Assembly (NCBI RefSeq): GCF_003234365.2
Contig: NZ_CP126261.1
Coordinates: forward strand, 62,001-126,000
Source: Curtobacterium sp. MCJR17_020
Lineage (GTDB): Bacteria > Actinomycetota > Actinomycetes > Actinomycetales > Microbacteriaceae
Direction: 5' to 3'
Length of the DNA stretch: 64,000 bases
Position numbers and translations under genes: made by a program. The notes below the pieces were generated by a model. That model saw nothing but the letters and a program-made list of their open reading frames with translations, had not been told where the DNA came from and made no database searches. This document shows positions 51,733-59,650 of the stretch, piece by piece. How positions within the stretch are numbered: the first letter of the stretch is position 1; the number at the start of each line of letters is the position of its first letter.

Positions 51733-52370
51733 GCGCTTGGCGGGTTTCCGGTGAGAGACCATGTCGCGGTTGCGGTGGCGCCTTGCACCGTGCTGGGTGC
51801 GGTCGCGGGCAGTTGCACGATGAGGCAGTAGTACACCGCCGCTCCGGGTGCCCCAGCTGTCGCTGCGGGCAACGACCGCGTGTTCACCGGCACCGTCGAC
51901 GCCAACCCAGTCACATACGTGGTTGTCGTGCCCGCGACCCAGGTACCCGAGCTACTCGGCGCGGACGTCGTCGTGCACCCGCCGACGGTATCGACGTACA
52001 CCTTGTACGCCAGCGTCGACACCAGCGTGGCATTCCCCGCTGTCGCCGCGGACGACAACGACACGGAGCCGCCAAGCGAACCGGCCGCGGCACGCACCAC
52101 CAGCGGCGCGGCAACCGTCAACCCCGGATACATCGCTGCCGCGTCGAACGTCAACGATGCCGCCGAACCCGACGGGTGGTCAGCGAACGCTGCCCCATCG
52201 GTCGACGACTGCATCGCAAAACTCCCCGCCGTGAATGATCCCGTTCCATACTCCTGATCCGTCCACTGCGCTACCGTCCCCGGCACCGTGACACCGGCAA
52301 CAAGCCCGAGTGCCAGGACACCACGCAGGAGAACAGACCACCGCCGGAAGCGGCGACGTGTTCCACGCAT
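51729..52370 (-). CDS. SipW-type exported protein
   Basis: 213 residues with a basic N-region (RGTRRRFRRW), hydrophobic core, and GTVAQWTDQEYGTGSFTAGSF at the cleavage region, the same W-x-D-x-E ... FTA pattern as its neighbours. Mature part is Ser/Thr/Ala-rich with a C-terminal beta domain and two Cys. Coupled by ATGA to the signal peptidase gene. Confidence 0.78.
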   Translation of the reverse strand: MRGTRRRFRRWSVLLRGVLALGLVAGVTVPGTVAQWTDQEYGTGSFTAGSFAMQSSTDGAAFADHPSGSAASLTFDAAAMYPGLTVAAPLVVRAAAGSLGGSVSLSSAATAGNATLVSTLAYKVYVDTVGGCTTTSAPSSSGTWVAGTTTTYVTGLASTVPVNTRSLPAATAGAPGAAVYYCLIVQLPATAPSTVQGATATATWSLTGNPPSA

Positions 52371-52379
52371 GGCCGTCAG

Positions 52380-53003
52380 CTACTGCGACGCCGCCTGGAA
52401 TTGCCACACCGCAGCACCCGTCTGTCCCGTGGCGAGATCAGCACCCGCGGTCACCACCAGACACAGGAACTGCGGCGCGCCAGCCGTGTCCGCGGTTGCC
52501 GCCGCCAGATCGAACGTCGTATCGGCCGGCACCGTGTCGATCGCGGTGCCCTCAGGGACCACCGACGTTCCCGCCGTGACGGCCGCAGCGTCGCACGTGA
52601 AGGAATCGACGGCGTAAATGCCGTAGGTCAAATCATCCACCGATCCGGTCGAGGTTCCCGCGGTCACCGTCACCGTTGCCGGCACCGTCGTCCCGGCAGC
52701 AAGCTCCACCGCATACGGGGAGTACGACACCATGTCTGGAGCTAACGACGCCGCGTTCACATCAAACGCCAACGCACCACCAGGGCTGGTCGCGTGGTCA
52801 GTGAATCCCTCGGCCGTGCTCACCTGACCCGCCAGCTCGAAGTCACCGCTCGAGGTGAACGTGCCATGCGCGAACTCATCGTCCTGCCACGCCGCCAACG
52901 TCACGACCGCCCCGACACCGAGCACCAGCCCTCCGGCCAACACCGCCAGCACCGTCTTCCGCCGCCGACGATCTCCACGTTGCGGTTGCGTTGCTGTACT
53001 CAT
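52380..53003 (-). CDS. SipW-type exported protein, first gene of the operon
   Basis: 207 residues: basic start (RGDRRRRK), hydrophobic core, then LAAWQDDEFAHGTFTSSGDFELAG. Mature domain with two Cys (FTCDAAA and QFLCLV), aligning loosely with the protein at 51729. ATG at 53003 has AGGGG five bases upstream; longer frames start in the promoter region. Ten bp separate it from the next gene. Confidence 0.75.
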   Translation of the reverse strand: MSTATQPQRGDRRRRKTVLAVLAGGLVLGVGAVVTLAAWQDDEFAHGTFTSSGDFELAGQVSTAEGFTDHATSPGGALAFDVNAASLAPDMVSYSPYAVELAAGTTVPATVTVTAGTSTGSVDDLTYGIYAVDSFTCDAAAVTAGTSVVPEGTAIDTVPADTTFDLAAATADTAGAPQFLCLVVTAGADLATGQTGAAVWQFQAASQ

Positions 53004-53189
53004 GAGAACCCCTGATCGGTAAAACGGAGACATCATCATCTCCTGGCTACCCCCGACGATACGCTCGTATAGCGAAAACCACGCCCCCCGGACGAGGCAC
53101 ATAATCTGCGCACCACACTTCATAGCGAGGCATCGTTTGTTCCGCCCCGGGTCTGATGGAGGCTCTCAATGCACGGGGGGATGAGAGTC

Positions 53190-53460
53190 ATGGGAGCACC
53201 GAGGAAGTACCCGGAGGAGCTTCGGGAACGAGCAATGAGGCTCGCGGTGGAAGCGCGCCGCGCCCCGAGTACCGAGGCGGCGCGTTGCGTCGGATCGGTG
53301 AGCAGCTAGGGATTAATCCGGAGACGCTGCGGAACTGGGTGCAGCAGGCCGACATCGATGCCGGCGACCGGCCTGGCGTGACCACGGACGACGCGGCCCG
53401 GATCGCGGAGTTGGAGCGTGAGGTCCGGGAGCTTCGCGCCGCACTCCAGTACCGGGAAAT
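53190..53460 (+). pseudogene. IS3-family OrfA, frameshifted and truncated
   Basis: Begins MGAPRKYPEELRERAMRLAV in one frame and continues as GEQLGINPETLRNWVQQADI and ARIAELEREVRELR in another, the classical HTH plus leucine zipper of IS3 OrfA. The frame breaks near 53280, and sequence after about 53455 is unrelated. OrfB is absent. Confidence 0.75.
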
Positions 53461-53524
53461 ATCACTGATCTGTGGGGCGCAGCTACGGGGCCATCGGTGT
53501 TCCCCATTCTCGTCGCGGGACGTG

Positions 53525-53645
53525 GCCGCCATGCGTCCGGTTCGGGTCCGAACGCATGGCAGTTGTGGATTAGCGAGTCGTGTAGCCGCCGTTGGCGAAG
53601 ATGGTCTGTCCGGTGATCCACCAGCCGCTGGTGGCTCCCGGCGCT
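53525..53645 (-). pseudogene. SDR 3' remnant with terminator-like palindrome
   Basis: Minus strand encodes SGWWITGQTIFANGGYTTR and a stop, identical at protein level to the end of the SDR at 38082. A palindrome with GCCATGCG/CGCATGGC arms (about 53529-53561) follows, as after the intact SDR. Only this tail survived; the rest was replaced by other sequence. Confidence 0.7.
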
Positions 53646-53811
53646 GCTCGTGCTGGGACTCGTCGTGGCGGTGATCGCGGGAGCGCCGGCTCAAGGGTCG
53701 GGTGCGCGAGGCGGCGCCGGACGCCCGCGGGTGAGCTACCAGGCGCAGAAGGAAGTCGGCTCCGCTCGGGAGTCGACGTCCTTCGTACGATTCAGCGGGG
53801 TGCGCAGGTGA
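53646..53811 (+). pseudogene. 3' fragment of a membrane-protein gene
   Basis: In-frame LLVLGLVVAVIAGAPAQG and a basic hydrophilic tail to TGA at 53809. It starts where the SDR remnant ends and lacks an upstream body, so it is probably the end of a truncated gene. Confidence 0.35.
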
Positions 53812-53835
53812 CGAGGACCTTGCGCGGAGTCGCTG

Positions 53836-54574
53836 TCACCATGTGAGCTGCGTGTCGTCTTCGAAGACCGCGCCGGTGGGCCCGTCAGCGGGGAGTGTGG
53901 CGAGGCGGACGGCGACGGCGGCGCCCTCATCGGGCGTGCGGGTACCGCGGAAGTTGTTGAAGTCGGTCGCGACGTGGCCCGGGGCCGCTCCGTTGATCTT
54001 CAACGCGGTTCCCGCGAACTCGCGGGCGTAGTGCACGGTCAGGGCATTGAGGGCGGTCTTCGAGCTCGAGTACACCATCGAGGGCTGGCCCGCCCAGGCC
54101 CCCTCCTCGCCGATCGAACCGCGCTTGCTCGTCACGTTCACGATCCGCGGTGCGTTCGCCTTCGTCAGCAGGGGCAGGAACGCACTGATCATCCGCACGA
54201 CGCCGAAGACGTTGACCTCATAGACGTTCTTGAAGTCGTCGACGTTCTCCTCGCTCGGCTTCGGGAGATTCTCCGTCGACCGGAACGTGAGGGTGTTGCC
54301 CCCCGGCGTTGTTCACCAGGACGTCGAGGCGGCCGAACTCGGCTGCAACCTCCGCCGCGAGGGCGTTGATCTGTTCCTGGTTCGTCACGTCGAGGACGAC
54401 CGGGCGTACGCCACCGTCGATGGTGTCGGCGGCTGCTTGGCCGACCTCGGCGCTTCGTGCACCGAGGAGGACGGTGAAGCCTTCTCGTGCGAGGCCGCGA
54501 ACGATCGCGATGCCGATGCCCTTGTTCCCACCGGTGACGAGGGCAATCTTCTGCGTGCTGCTCGGTGTTGTCAT
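53836..54574 (-). pseudogene. Short-chain dehydrogenase, frameshifted in a C-run
   Basis: First part from ATG 54574: GGNKGIGIAIVRGLA (cofactor motif) and DVLVNNAGG; second part in another frame: RIVNVTSKRGS, YSSSKTALNAL (YxxxK) and PGHVATDF to the stop at 53836. The break lies at a run of six C at about 54299-54304. Otherwise the SDR is complete (about 245 residues), so a recent mutation, phase variation or sequencing error are all possible. Divergent from a MarR gene. Confidence 0.75.
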
Positions 54575-54595
54575 ATCAACAGCATGCGTCCACTA

Positions 54596-54613
54596 GTGTT
54601 GATGCGTCAACAC
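54596..54613. promoter_or_regulatory. MarR-type operator between SDR and MarR genes
   Basis: GTGTTGA-TGCG-TCAACAC, perfect 7-bp arms, in the 59-bp divergent gap. Probably controls both genes. Confidence 0.65.
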
Positions 54614-54633
54614 CAGTCCCGTAGGTTGGTCGC

Positions 54634-55161
54634 ATGACCGTACCGCTGACTGAACAGGAACAACGCCTCTGGCATGCGTGGAAGATCGCGGCGGACAAAG
54701 TCCGGCAGCGTGTGGCCGAGGACCTCAAGGCTGGTTCGGGGTTGTCCGATCAGGACTTCGGGATTCTGACCCGGCTGGCCGAGCTGGGAGGCGGCAAGCT
54801 TCGGCAGAACGACCTCGGCGCTCTGTTGCGGTGGGATCGCACTCGCCTCTCCCACCAACTCACGCGGATGGAGAACCGCGGACTCGTCAGCCGCAGCGCG
54901 GTCGACGGCGGCGTCCTCGTACGAGTCACGGACGAGGGCGTGCGCCTCGTGCGTGTGGCCCGTCCGATCCACGCAGCCGCGGTGCGGGAACACCTACTGC
55001 AGCGCACCGAGGGCATCGATCACGCCGCACTACTTCGGGCCCTTGAACAGCTCGCACTCGCCCCCGACCCCGTCTCGATAGCCGATCCGCTACCGAACAC
55101 CGATGGGGACGAGAGCTGCCCGACTGTGGCGCCACGGAGTGACCGGTTGCGGCAACAGTGA
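54634..55161 (+). CDS. MarR family regulator
   Basis: 175 residues, winged helix: LSDQDFGILTRLAELGGGKL, then LGALLRWDRTRLSHQLTRMENRGLV (recognition helix and wing). The last 35 residues are unusual for MarR and contain the scattered motif CGATCCGCTACCGAACAC at DNA level, so the 3' end may have been altered. Divergent from the SDR, which it probably represses. Confidence 0.85.
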   Translation: MTVPLTEQEQRLWHAWKIAADKVRQRVAEDLKAGSGLSDQDFGILTRLAELGGGKLRQNDLGALLRWDRTRLSHQLTRMENRGLVSRSAVDGGVLVRVTDEGVRLVRVARPIHAAAVREHLLQRTEGIDHAALLRALEQLALAPDPVSIADPLPNTDGDESCPTVAPRSDRLRQQ

Positions 55162-55187
55162 CCACCAGGGGAACGATGTCCCCCGCC

Positions 55188-55763
55188 TCAGCGGCGTCCT
55201 CGAACACCGCTCGCGACCCGCAAGTGGCCTTCAACGCGTACCGCGAAGTCGGGACAACCTGCGTCAATGAGCGCTTGCTTCAGACTCTTCCGCTGTGGTT
55301 GCGAGTTCCAGTATTTGAGCTGCTTGAGCGCCACACTGCGCACACGATCCGGGACTGCATCGTCGACGAGACAGAAGAAGTCGTCGCACGTATACACCTC
55401 GTAAGGGGCGCGGTCGTCTTCCGTAAATCCCTGATCCTCCGTGAGCAGAACGTCCGCCTGACAGCCAACCGCGGCAGCGTGCACGTGGCGGTCGTCTGCG
55501 TCAGAGCCGGAGTAAGCAACGGAACCGTCGAAGTCTTGAAGCACCTCGTCAATTGACGCCAAGATCGCCTCACGAATGTGAACCGTCACCGCTCCGTCGG
55601 CGTCCCTCATGTGCCGCCGCAGCGTGTACAGTGCTTCGGCAAGAACATCCTCGGTTGTGTGCAGCTGGAACATCGCTGGGATCTCCGCGCGGAGCAGGCA
55701 AATCCAGTCGCGCAGCGTCCTACTCACGAACACGTTCGCGTCGACAAAGACTCGTTGCACCAC
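55188..55763 (-). CDS. PIN domain toxin
   Basis: 191 residues. PIN ribonuclease fold: first Asp in VFVDANVFVS (Asp 8), Glu in LAEALYTL, and DADDRHVHAAA plus LLTEDQGF for the remaining acidic residues. PIN toxins cut RNA. It lies 32 bp downstream of an HTH gene with an operator, the standard toxin-antitoxin layout. GTG starts at 55763 and 55760 are equally possible. Confidence 0.8.
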   Translation of the reverse strand: MVQRVFVDANVFVSRTLRDWICLLRAEIPAMFQLHTTEDVLAEALYTLRRHMRDADGAVTVHIREAILASIDEVLQDFDGSVAYSGSDADDRHVHAAAVGCQADVLLTEDQGFTEDDRAPYEVYTCDDFFCLVDDAVPDRVRSVALKQLKYWNSQPQRKSLKQALIDAGCPDFAVRVEGHLRVASGVRGRR

Positions 55764-55795
55764 CGTCTAACCGTAATGGCGAACGCCCAATAACT

Positions 55796-56236
55796 TCAGT
55801 CGAACGCCTCACCCGCGCGAAGGAGCTCATCGGCGGCGTCTCGGCGGCGATCCTCACGACGCTGCCGGAGGGCCAAGACGTCGTCTCGACGTAGACGGGT
55901 GTGCGTCTTCACCTTCGTCGCTGGGATCTCCCCAGCGGCGATCATCTTCATCAGAGTGGGGCGGGAGACGCCGAGCTGCTCAGCCGCGGTCGTCGTCGTC
56001 AGCTCTTCAGGGAGCGACGAAGTGAAGATAACTGAGCCACTCGCTGCGCTCCGGATCGCACTCTCAAGGAAGCGTGAGAGCTGAGCCGGGAGTTCCACCA
56101 TCGCGCCATCTTCGAGAAGCAGCGCCATCCCACGAACGCGACGGTCGTGAGCTTCATCAACAGCCGTAGACGCTTCAGCTCTCACCACATCGTCGATCGC
56201 CAGCTGCTCAGTGAGCACGGATCGTACGGGTGCCAC
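55796..56236 (-). CDS. Excisionase-type HTH antitoxin
   Basis: 146 residues. The C-terminal 70 residues form a MerR/excisionase HTH (TTTTAAEQLGVSRPTLMKMIAAGEIPATKVKTHTRLRRDDVL); the N-terminal part is helical. The GTG start at 56236 is selected because GGAGG lies five bases upstream. It would bind the palindrome at 56258-56279 and neutralise the PIN protein encoded next. Confidence 0.75.
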   Translation of the reverse strand: MAPVRSVLTEQLAIDDVVRAEASTAVDEAHDRRVRGMALLLEDGAMVELPAQLSRFLESAIRSAASGSVIFTSSLPEELTTTTAAEQLGVSRPTLMKMIAAGEIPATKVKTHTRLRRDDVLALRQRREDRRRDAADELLRAGEAFD

Positions 56237-56257
56237 AACGGCCTCCAAGTCATGTCG

Positions 56258-56279
56258 AGTGTGGGGCTTGGCCCACACT
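56258..56279. promoter_or_regulatory. Autoregulatory operator of the PIN toxin-antitoxin pair
   Basis: AGTGTGGG-GCTTGG-CCCACACT, perfect 8-bp arms, ending 21 bp upstream of the antitoxin GTG. Typical of a conditional-cooperativity operator. Confidence 0.7.
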
Positions 56280-56483
56280 AAACAACTTACACTCTTAACT
56301 GCAAGTGCCGGTTTGGGTGCCCGCCGGCCGTGACCACACCTGATTGGGCTACCTCGAGGCAGCGCATCTGGTGAGTGCGCTGCCTGCCCACTACGCGAGG
56401 GTCGAGCCCAGTGCTCATCTTGCATCGGGCTGCTGCAGTCGACATCGCGACTTGTTCCCGAGGCGTCTCGATAGCCGATCGGC

Positions 56484-57716
56484 GGTTTCAAGGGGTCGTT
56501 GCAACGGGTGGTTGTTTCGAGTCCGACAGTAGCTGTTCGAAGGCTTCTGCTGGGGTGCGGTAGCCGAGCGTTTTGCGAGGTCGGCCGTTGAGTTCGGTGG
56601 CGACCTCGAGGAGCCGTTCCGGGCTGTGGATGCTGAGGTCGGTGGACTTGGGGAAGTACTGCCGGAGTAAGCCGTTGGTGTTCTCGTTCGAGCCGCGCTG
56701 CCAGGGCTTGTGGGGGTCGCAGAAGTAGATCGCGAGGTTCGTGGCGAGGGTGATGTCCTTGTGACGGGCAAGCTCGGTCCCCTGATCCCACGTCAACGAG
56801 CGCCGCAGATGCTCCGGCAGGCTCTGAATGGTGGGGATCATCGCGTCACGGACCGCGTCGGCACTGTGCCCGTTGGGCAAGTGCAGCAGCATCACGTACC
56901 GGGTCGTGCGTTCGACGAGGGTGCCGATCGCGCTGCGGGCGTTGATCCCGACGATCAGGTCCCCTTCCCAGTGACCGGGAACAGCCCGGTCATCGGCTTC
57001 GGCGGGGCGTTCGCTGATCAGGATCATGTCGCGGATCTTCGACCACGACGCTTGCCGACGTTCACCGCGGTGCCGGCGGAGGGCTCGGCCGGTGCGGAGG
57101 TGTTTGTGCAGGTCAGCGCGCAGGTGGCCACGGCCCTGCACGAAGAGGGGCTGGTAGATCGTCTCGTGGGACACGTGCATCTCCGGCCGGTCGGGGAATG
57201 TCCTAGCCAGGTCATCACGGATCTGCTCCGGGGACCAGTTCCGCACCAACCGCAGCTCCACTTGCAGGGCAAGTTCGACCCGGTCCAGCTTCCGCGGTTT
57301 CGGCCGGCGCGCTCGTGCTCGGCATCGCTTCTCGGCGGAGTATGGGCGGTAGGTTCCACCGGCCGCGGCGTTCCTCGTGAGCTCGCGGCTGATCGTCGAC
57401 GGCGACCGACCGAGTGCTTTGGCGATCGCGCACACGCCCTCACCGTCTTGGCGTAGGTCTGCGATCTGGAGCCGCTCTTCTTGGCTGAGGTACCTGTCGG
57501 AGCGGGGCGTGTGGGCGAACGGGTTCCGTCCGCCGGCTGCTTTGACCCATCGATATCCCTGACGTCGGTCCACGCCGACAGCATCACAGGCCGCCGTACG
57601 CCCAAGGCCCTGTCTCAATAGCTCCCAGAACCGCGCCTCCCGGGCACGGTGTTCCAGCCTCGATCCCATCTGCAACACTCCAAATCACGGTGGTGTTGCA
57701 ACGACCGGCTGAACCC
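56484..57716. mobile_element. Complete IS30-family insertion sequence
   Basis: 1.23-kb element bounded by imperfect inverted repeats starting GG(T/G)TTCA and including the shared core GGTCGTTGCAAC at both ends. It encodes one intact transposase on the minus strand. The flanking DNA contains GATAGCCGATCGGC on the left and GATCGCCTACCG on the right, resembling the scattered motif at other breakpoints. Confidence 0.8.
56488..57678 (-). CDS. IS30-family transposase
   Basis: 396 residues. Two N-terminal HTH regions (TAACDAVGVDRRQGYRWV; GVCAIAKALGRSPSTISRELTRN) and a DDE catalytic core: Asp in GHWEGDLIVG, Asp in LTWDQGTELARH and Glu in NENTNGLLRQYFPK. The stop lies inside the terminal repeat. No frameshift, so the element may be active. 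Start at Met 1 or the Met three residues later. Confidence 0.9.
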   Translation of the reverse strand: MLQMGSRLEHRAREARFWELLRQGLGRTAACDAVGVDRRQGYRWVKAAGGRNPFAHTPRSDRYLSQEERLQIADLRQDGEGVCAIAKALGRSPSTISRELTRNAAAGGTYRPYSAEKRCRARARRPKPRKLDRVELALQVELRLVRNWSPEQIRDDLARTFPDRPEMHVSHETIYQPLFVQGRGHLRADLHKHLRTGRALRRHRGERRQASWSKIRDMILISERPAEADDRAVPGHWEGDLIVGINARSAIGTLVERTTRYVMLLHLPNGHSADAVRDAMIPTIQSLPEHLRRSLTWDQGTELARHKDITLATNLAIYFCDPHKPWQRGSNENTNGLLRQYFPKSTDLSIHSPERLLEVATELNGRPRKTLGYRTPAEAFEQLLSDSKQPPVATTP

Positions 57717-57927
57717 AAGGATCGCCTACCGTGCACATCGCGGCAGAGTGCCGGCGAACGCACTATCCGCTCGCCGGCGCGGACCTTGGTGTCGCAGCAG
57801 CCCCGCCCGGGCAAGTGCCCGGGGACGGGGCGCTGAACGAGATGCTCCGGGTCTGGCTGCCCTCGTCTAACAGGCCGTTGGACAGCTCCTGTCCCGGCGA
57901 TATGCGCCAGACGCTTTCCCTCGATAC

Positions 57928-57957
57928 TCTGTTATGAAACCCCTGCTTCATAACAGA
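57928..57957. promoter_or_regulatory. Operator before the ATPase gene
   Basis: TCTGTTATGAA and TTCATAACAGA: perfect 11-bp inverted repeat with an 8-nt spacer, ending 15 bp before the ATG. Position suggests strong repression by an unknown dimeric regulator; possibly the ATPase itself, which has a winged-helix-like C-terminus. Confidence 0.6.
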
Positions 57958-57971
57958 CGATCGGTGATTCG

Positions 57972-59120
57972 ATGCAGCCAAGTCCCTACACCCCGGGCGA
58001 GATCGCTCGAACTGTCCCTGGGCGGGCTCAGCAGATCGCGGAGGTCGACGAGCGCCTGTCCACACTGGTTGATCTCGGCCGGCTGGTGGGCCGCATCCGG
58101 GTCGATCACGCAGCTCGCGGCTTCGGGAAAACCTCGCTCCTCCGGGAATATCAGCGTCATGCTGCGGCACGCGGTGCGGTCACGGTGTGGGTGACCGCAG
58201 GCGAAGAGCAGGGGCTCGTGGCGCAGATCGCCGCGGAGCTCCGGCGCGCTACCGAGGGGTTCGGCGAGAAGACCCGGGCAGTGCTTCGGAGCAGGATCGA
58301 GACGCTGCAGCTCTCCGTCGGGGTGCCGGGCATCGCGACCGCGACGGGCACCTTCCATCCGGCCGACAACAGCCAAGACCTCGAGCTGTCGGGGTCGCGG
58401 GCTCTCGAGGCCGTGATCGAAGCAGCGGCCAACGACTTCCCTCTGGTCATCCTCATCGACGAGATCCAATCCGCGGATCCGGTGGGGCTTCAGACGTTGG
58501 TCTACGCCTGGCAGCACCTGCAAGCCGAAGGCACCGATGTTCCTGCCGCGGTGTTCGCTGCCGGCCTTCCGAACGCTCCGGAGACCATCGCGGGGATCGT
58601 CACGTTCAGTGAACGCCTCGCTTACCGGCCACTCGGACCACTCCACCGCGACGCGGAAGAGATCGCGATCATCGGACCCGCACGGGCACTCGGGGTGCAC
58701 TGGACCCCGCCCGCCGTCGACCGGGCACTGGAGATTGCGCAGGGGTACCCGTACTCCGTGCAGCTCATCGCGGACGCCGCTTGGGCTGCCGCGGGACGAC
58801 CGGACCCGGGCGGCGTCATCGACGTCGGCGCCGTCGACCAAGGCCACATCGCGATGCAGGCCGATCTCGACGCCCTGTTCCGAGCCCGATGGTCCGCCTG
58901 CTCACCAGCCGAACGACGCATGCTCGCTGCAATCGCGAATCTCGGCGACGGCCCCGCTTCGCGCTCCGCGATCGCGGAAGCGCTCCACACCGGCAGCAAT
59001 CAGCTCTCAACACCGCGGGCGCGCCTGATCGATAAGGGCCTCATCCAGCCGGCCGACCGCGGAATGCTCGAGTTCACCATCCCTGGCTTCGCAGCGTTCG
59101 TTCGCGATAACGAGGTGTAG
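57972..59120 (+). CDS. AAA/STAND-type ATPase
   Basis: 382 residues. The Walker A site is slightly unusual (AARGFGKTS, first Gly replaced by Ala), Walker B is LVILIDEIQ, sensor region around AVFAAGLPNAP, and the last 100 residues form a winged-helix-like domain (ERRMLAAIANLGDG...RARLIDKGLI). Proteins of this group act in regulation, transposition or defence as nucleotide switches. It stands alone behind a strong palindrome. Confidence 0.75.
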   Translation: MQPSPYTPGEIARTVPGRAQQIAEVDERLSTLVDLGRLVGRIRVDHAARGFGKTSLLREYQRHAAARGAVTVWVTAGEEQGLVAQIAAELRRATEGFGEKTRAVLRSRIETLQLSVGVPGIATATGTFHPADNSQDLELSGSRALEAVIEAAANDFPLVILIDEIQSADPVGLQTLVYAWQHLQAEGTDVPAAVFAAGLPNAPETIAGIVTFSERLAYRPLGPLHRDAEEIAIIGPARALGVHWTPPAVDRALEIAQGYPYSVQLIADAAWAAAGRPDPGGVIDVGAVDQGHIAMQADLDALFRARWSACSPAERRMLAAIANLGDGPASRSAIAEALHTGSNQLSTPRARLIDKGLIQPADRGMLEFTIPGFAAFVRDNEV

Positions 59121-59196
59121 CAGTTCCCGTTTCGATGCAGGAAACGGCGACCCTCTCTGTCAGGCTAAGAGTCCGTCCCCCGATTGGAGCACTTAC

Positions 59197-59541
59197 ATGG
59201 CGCAGAAAGTCACCACGCACCTCGTCGACGACCTCACCGGCGACACCATCGAAGACGGCAAGGGCCGCACCGTGTCCTTCTCCTTCGACGGCGGCCACTA
59301 CGAAATCGACCTCACCGACGACAACGCAGACGCGCTTCACGAAGCGTTCTCCGACTACGTCGCTGCCGCCCGCAAGGTCATCGGCCGCTCCGGGCGCACC
59401 AGTTCCGGCAGCGCGCCGAAGCGTGGGAACTCGGAAGAGCTCGCAAAGATCCGCGAGTGGGCCAACGCGAACGGTCACGAGGTCTCCTCCCGCGGCCGCA
59501 TCAGCCAGGCCGTCCGCGACGCGTACGACGCCGCGCACTGA
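59197..59541 (+). CDS. lsr2: Lsr2 family nucleoid protein
   Basis: Xenogeneic silencer that bridges AT-rich DNA. 114 residues: N-terminal dimer domain (VTTHLVDDLTGD, TVSFSFDGGHYEIDL), a flexible linker rich in Ser/Gly and a C-terminal DNA-binding domain with IREWANANGHEVSSRGRIS, where the RGR hook is intact. It probably silences acquired genes such as the AT-richer segments in this window. Strong terminator follows. Confidence 0.93.
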   Translation: MAQKVTTHLVDDLTGDTIEDGKGRTVSFSFDGGHYEIDLTDDNADALHEAFSDYVAAARKVIGRSGRTSSGSAPKRGNSEELAKIREWANANGHEVSSRGRISQAVRDAYDAAH

Positions 59542-59560
59542 CGCCACTCCCCCGACACAA

Positions 59561-59591
59561 ACAGCCGGCCACCCCTCGGGTGGCCGGCTGT
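59561..59591 (+). terminator. Terminator after lsr2
   Basis: ACAGCCGGCCACCC with its exact reverse complement, 3-nt loop CTC, 20 bp after the stop; perfect 14-bp stem. Confidence 0.85.
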
Positions 59592-59650
59592 TCACGTGTA
59601 CGCCGATACGGCGGTTTTATGTCAAGTGGCGATGGCGCTCGGTAACGGCA

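Noticed and set aside
53646..53811. Possible new small membrane protein
   Set aside because: No start codon or ribosome-binding site; reads as the tail of a lost gene and is listed only as a fragment.
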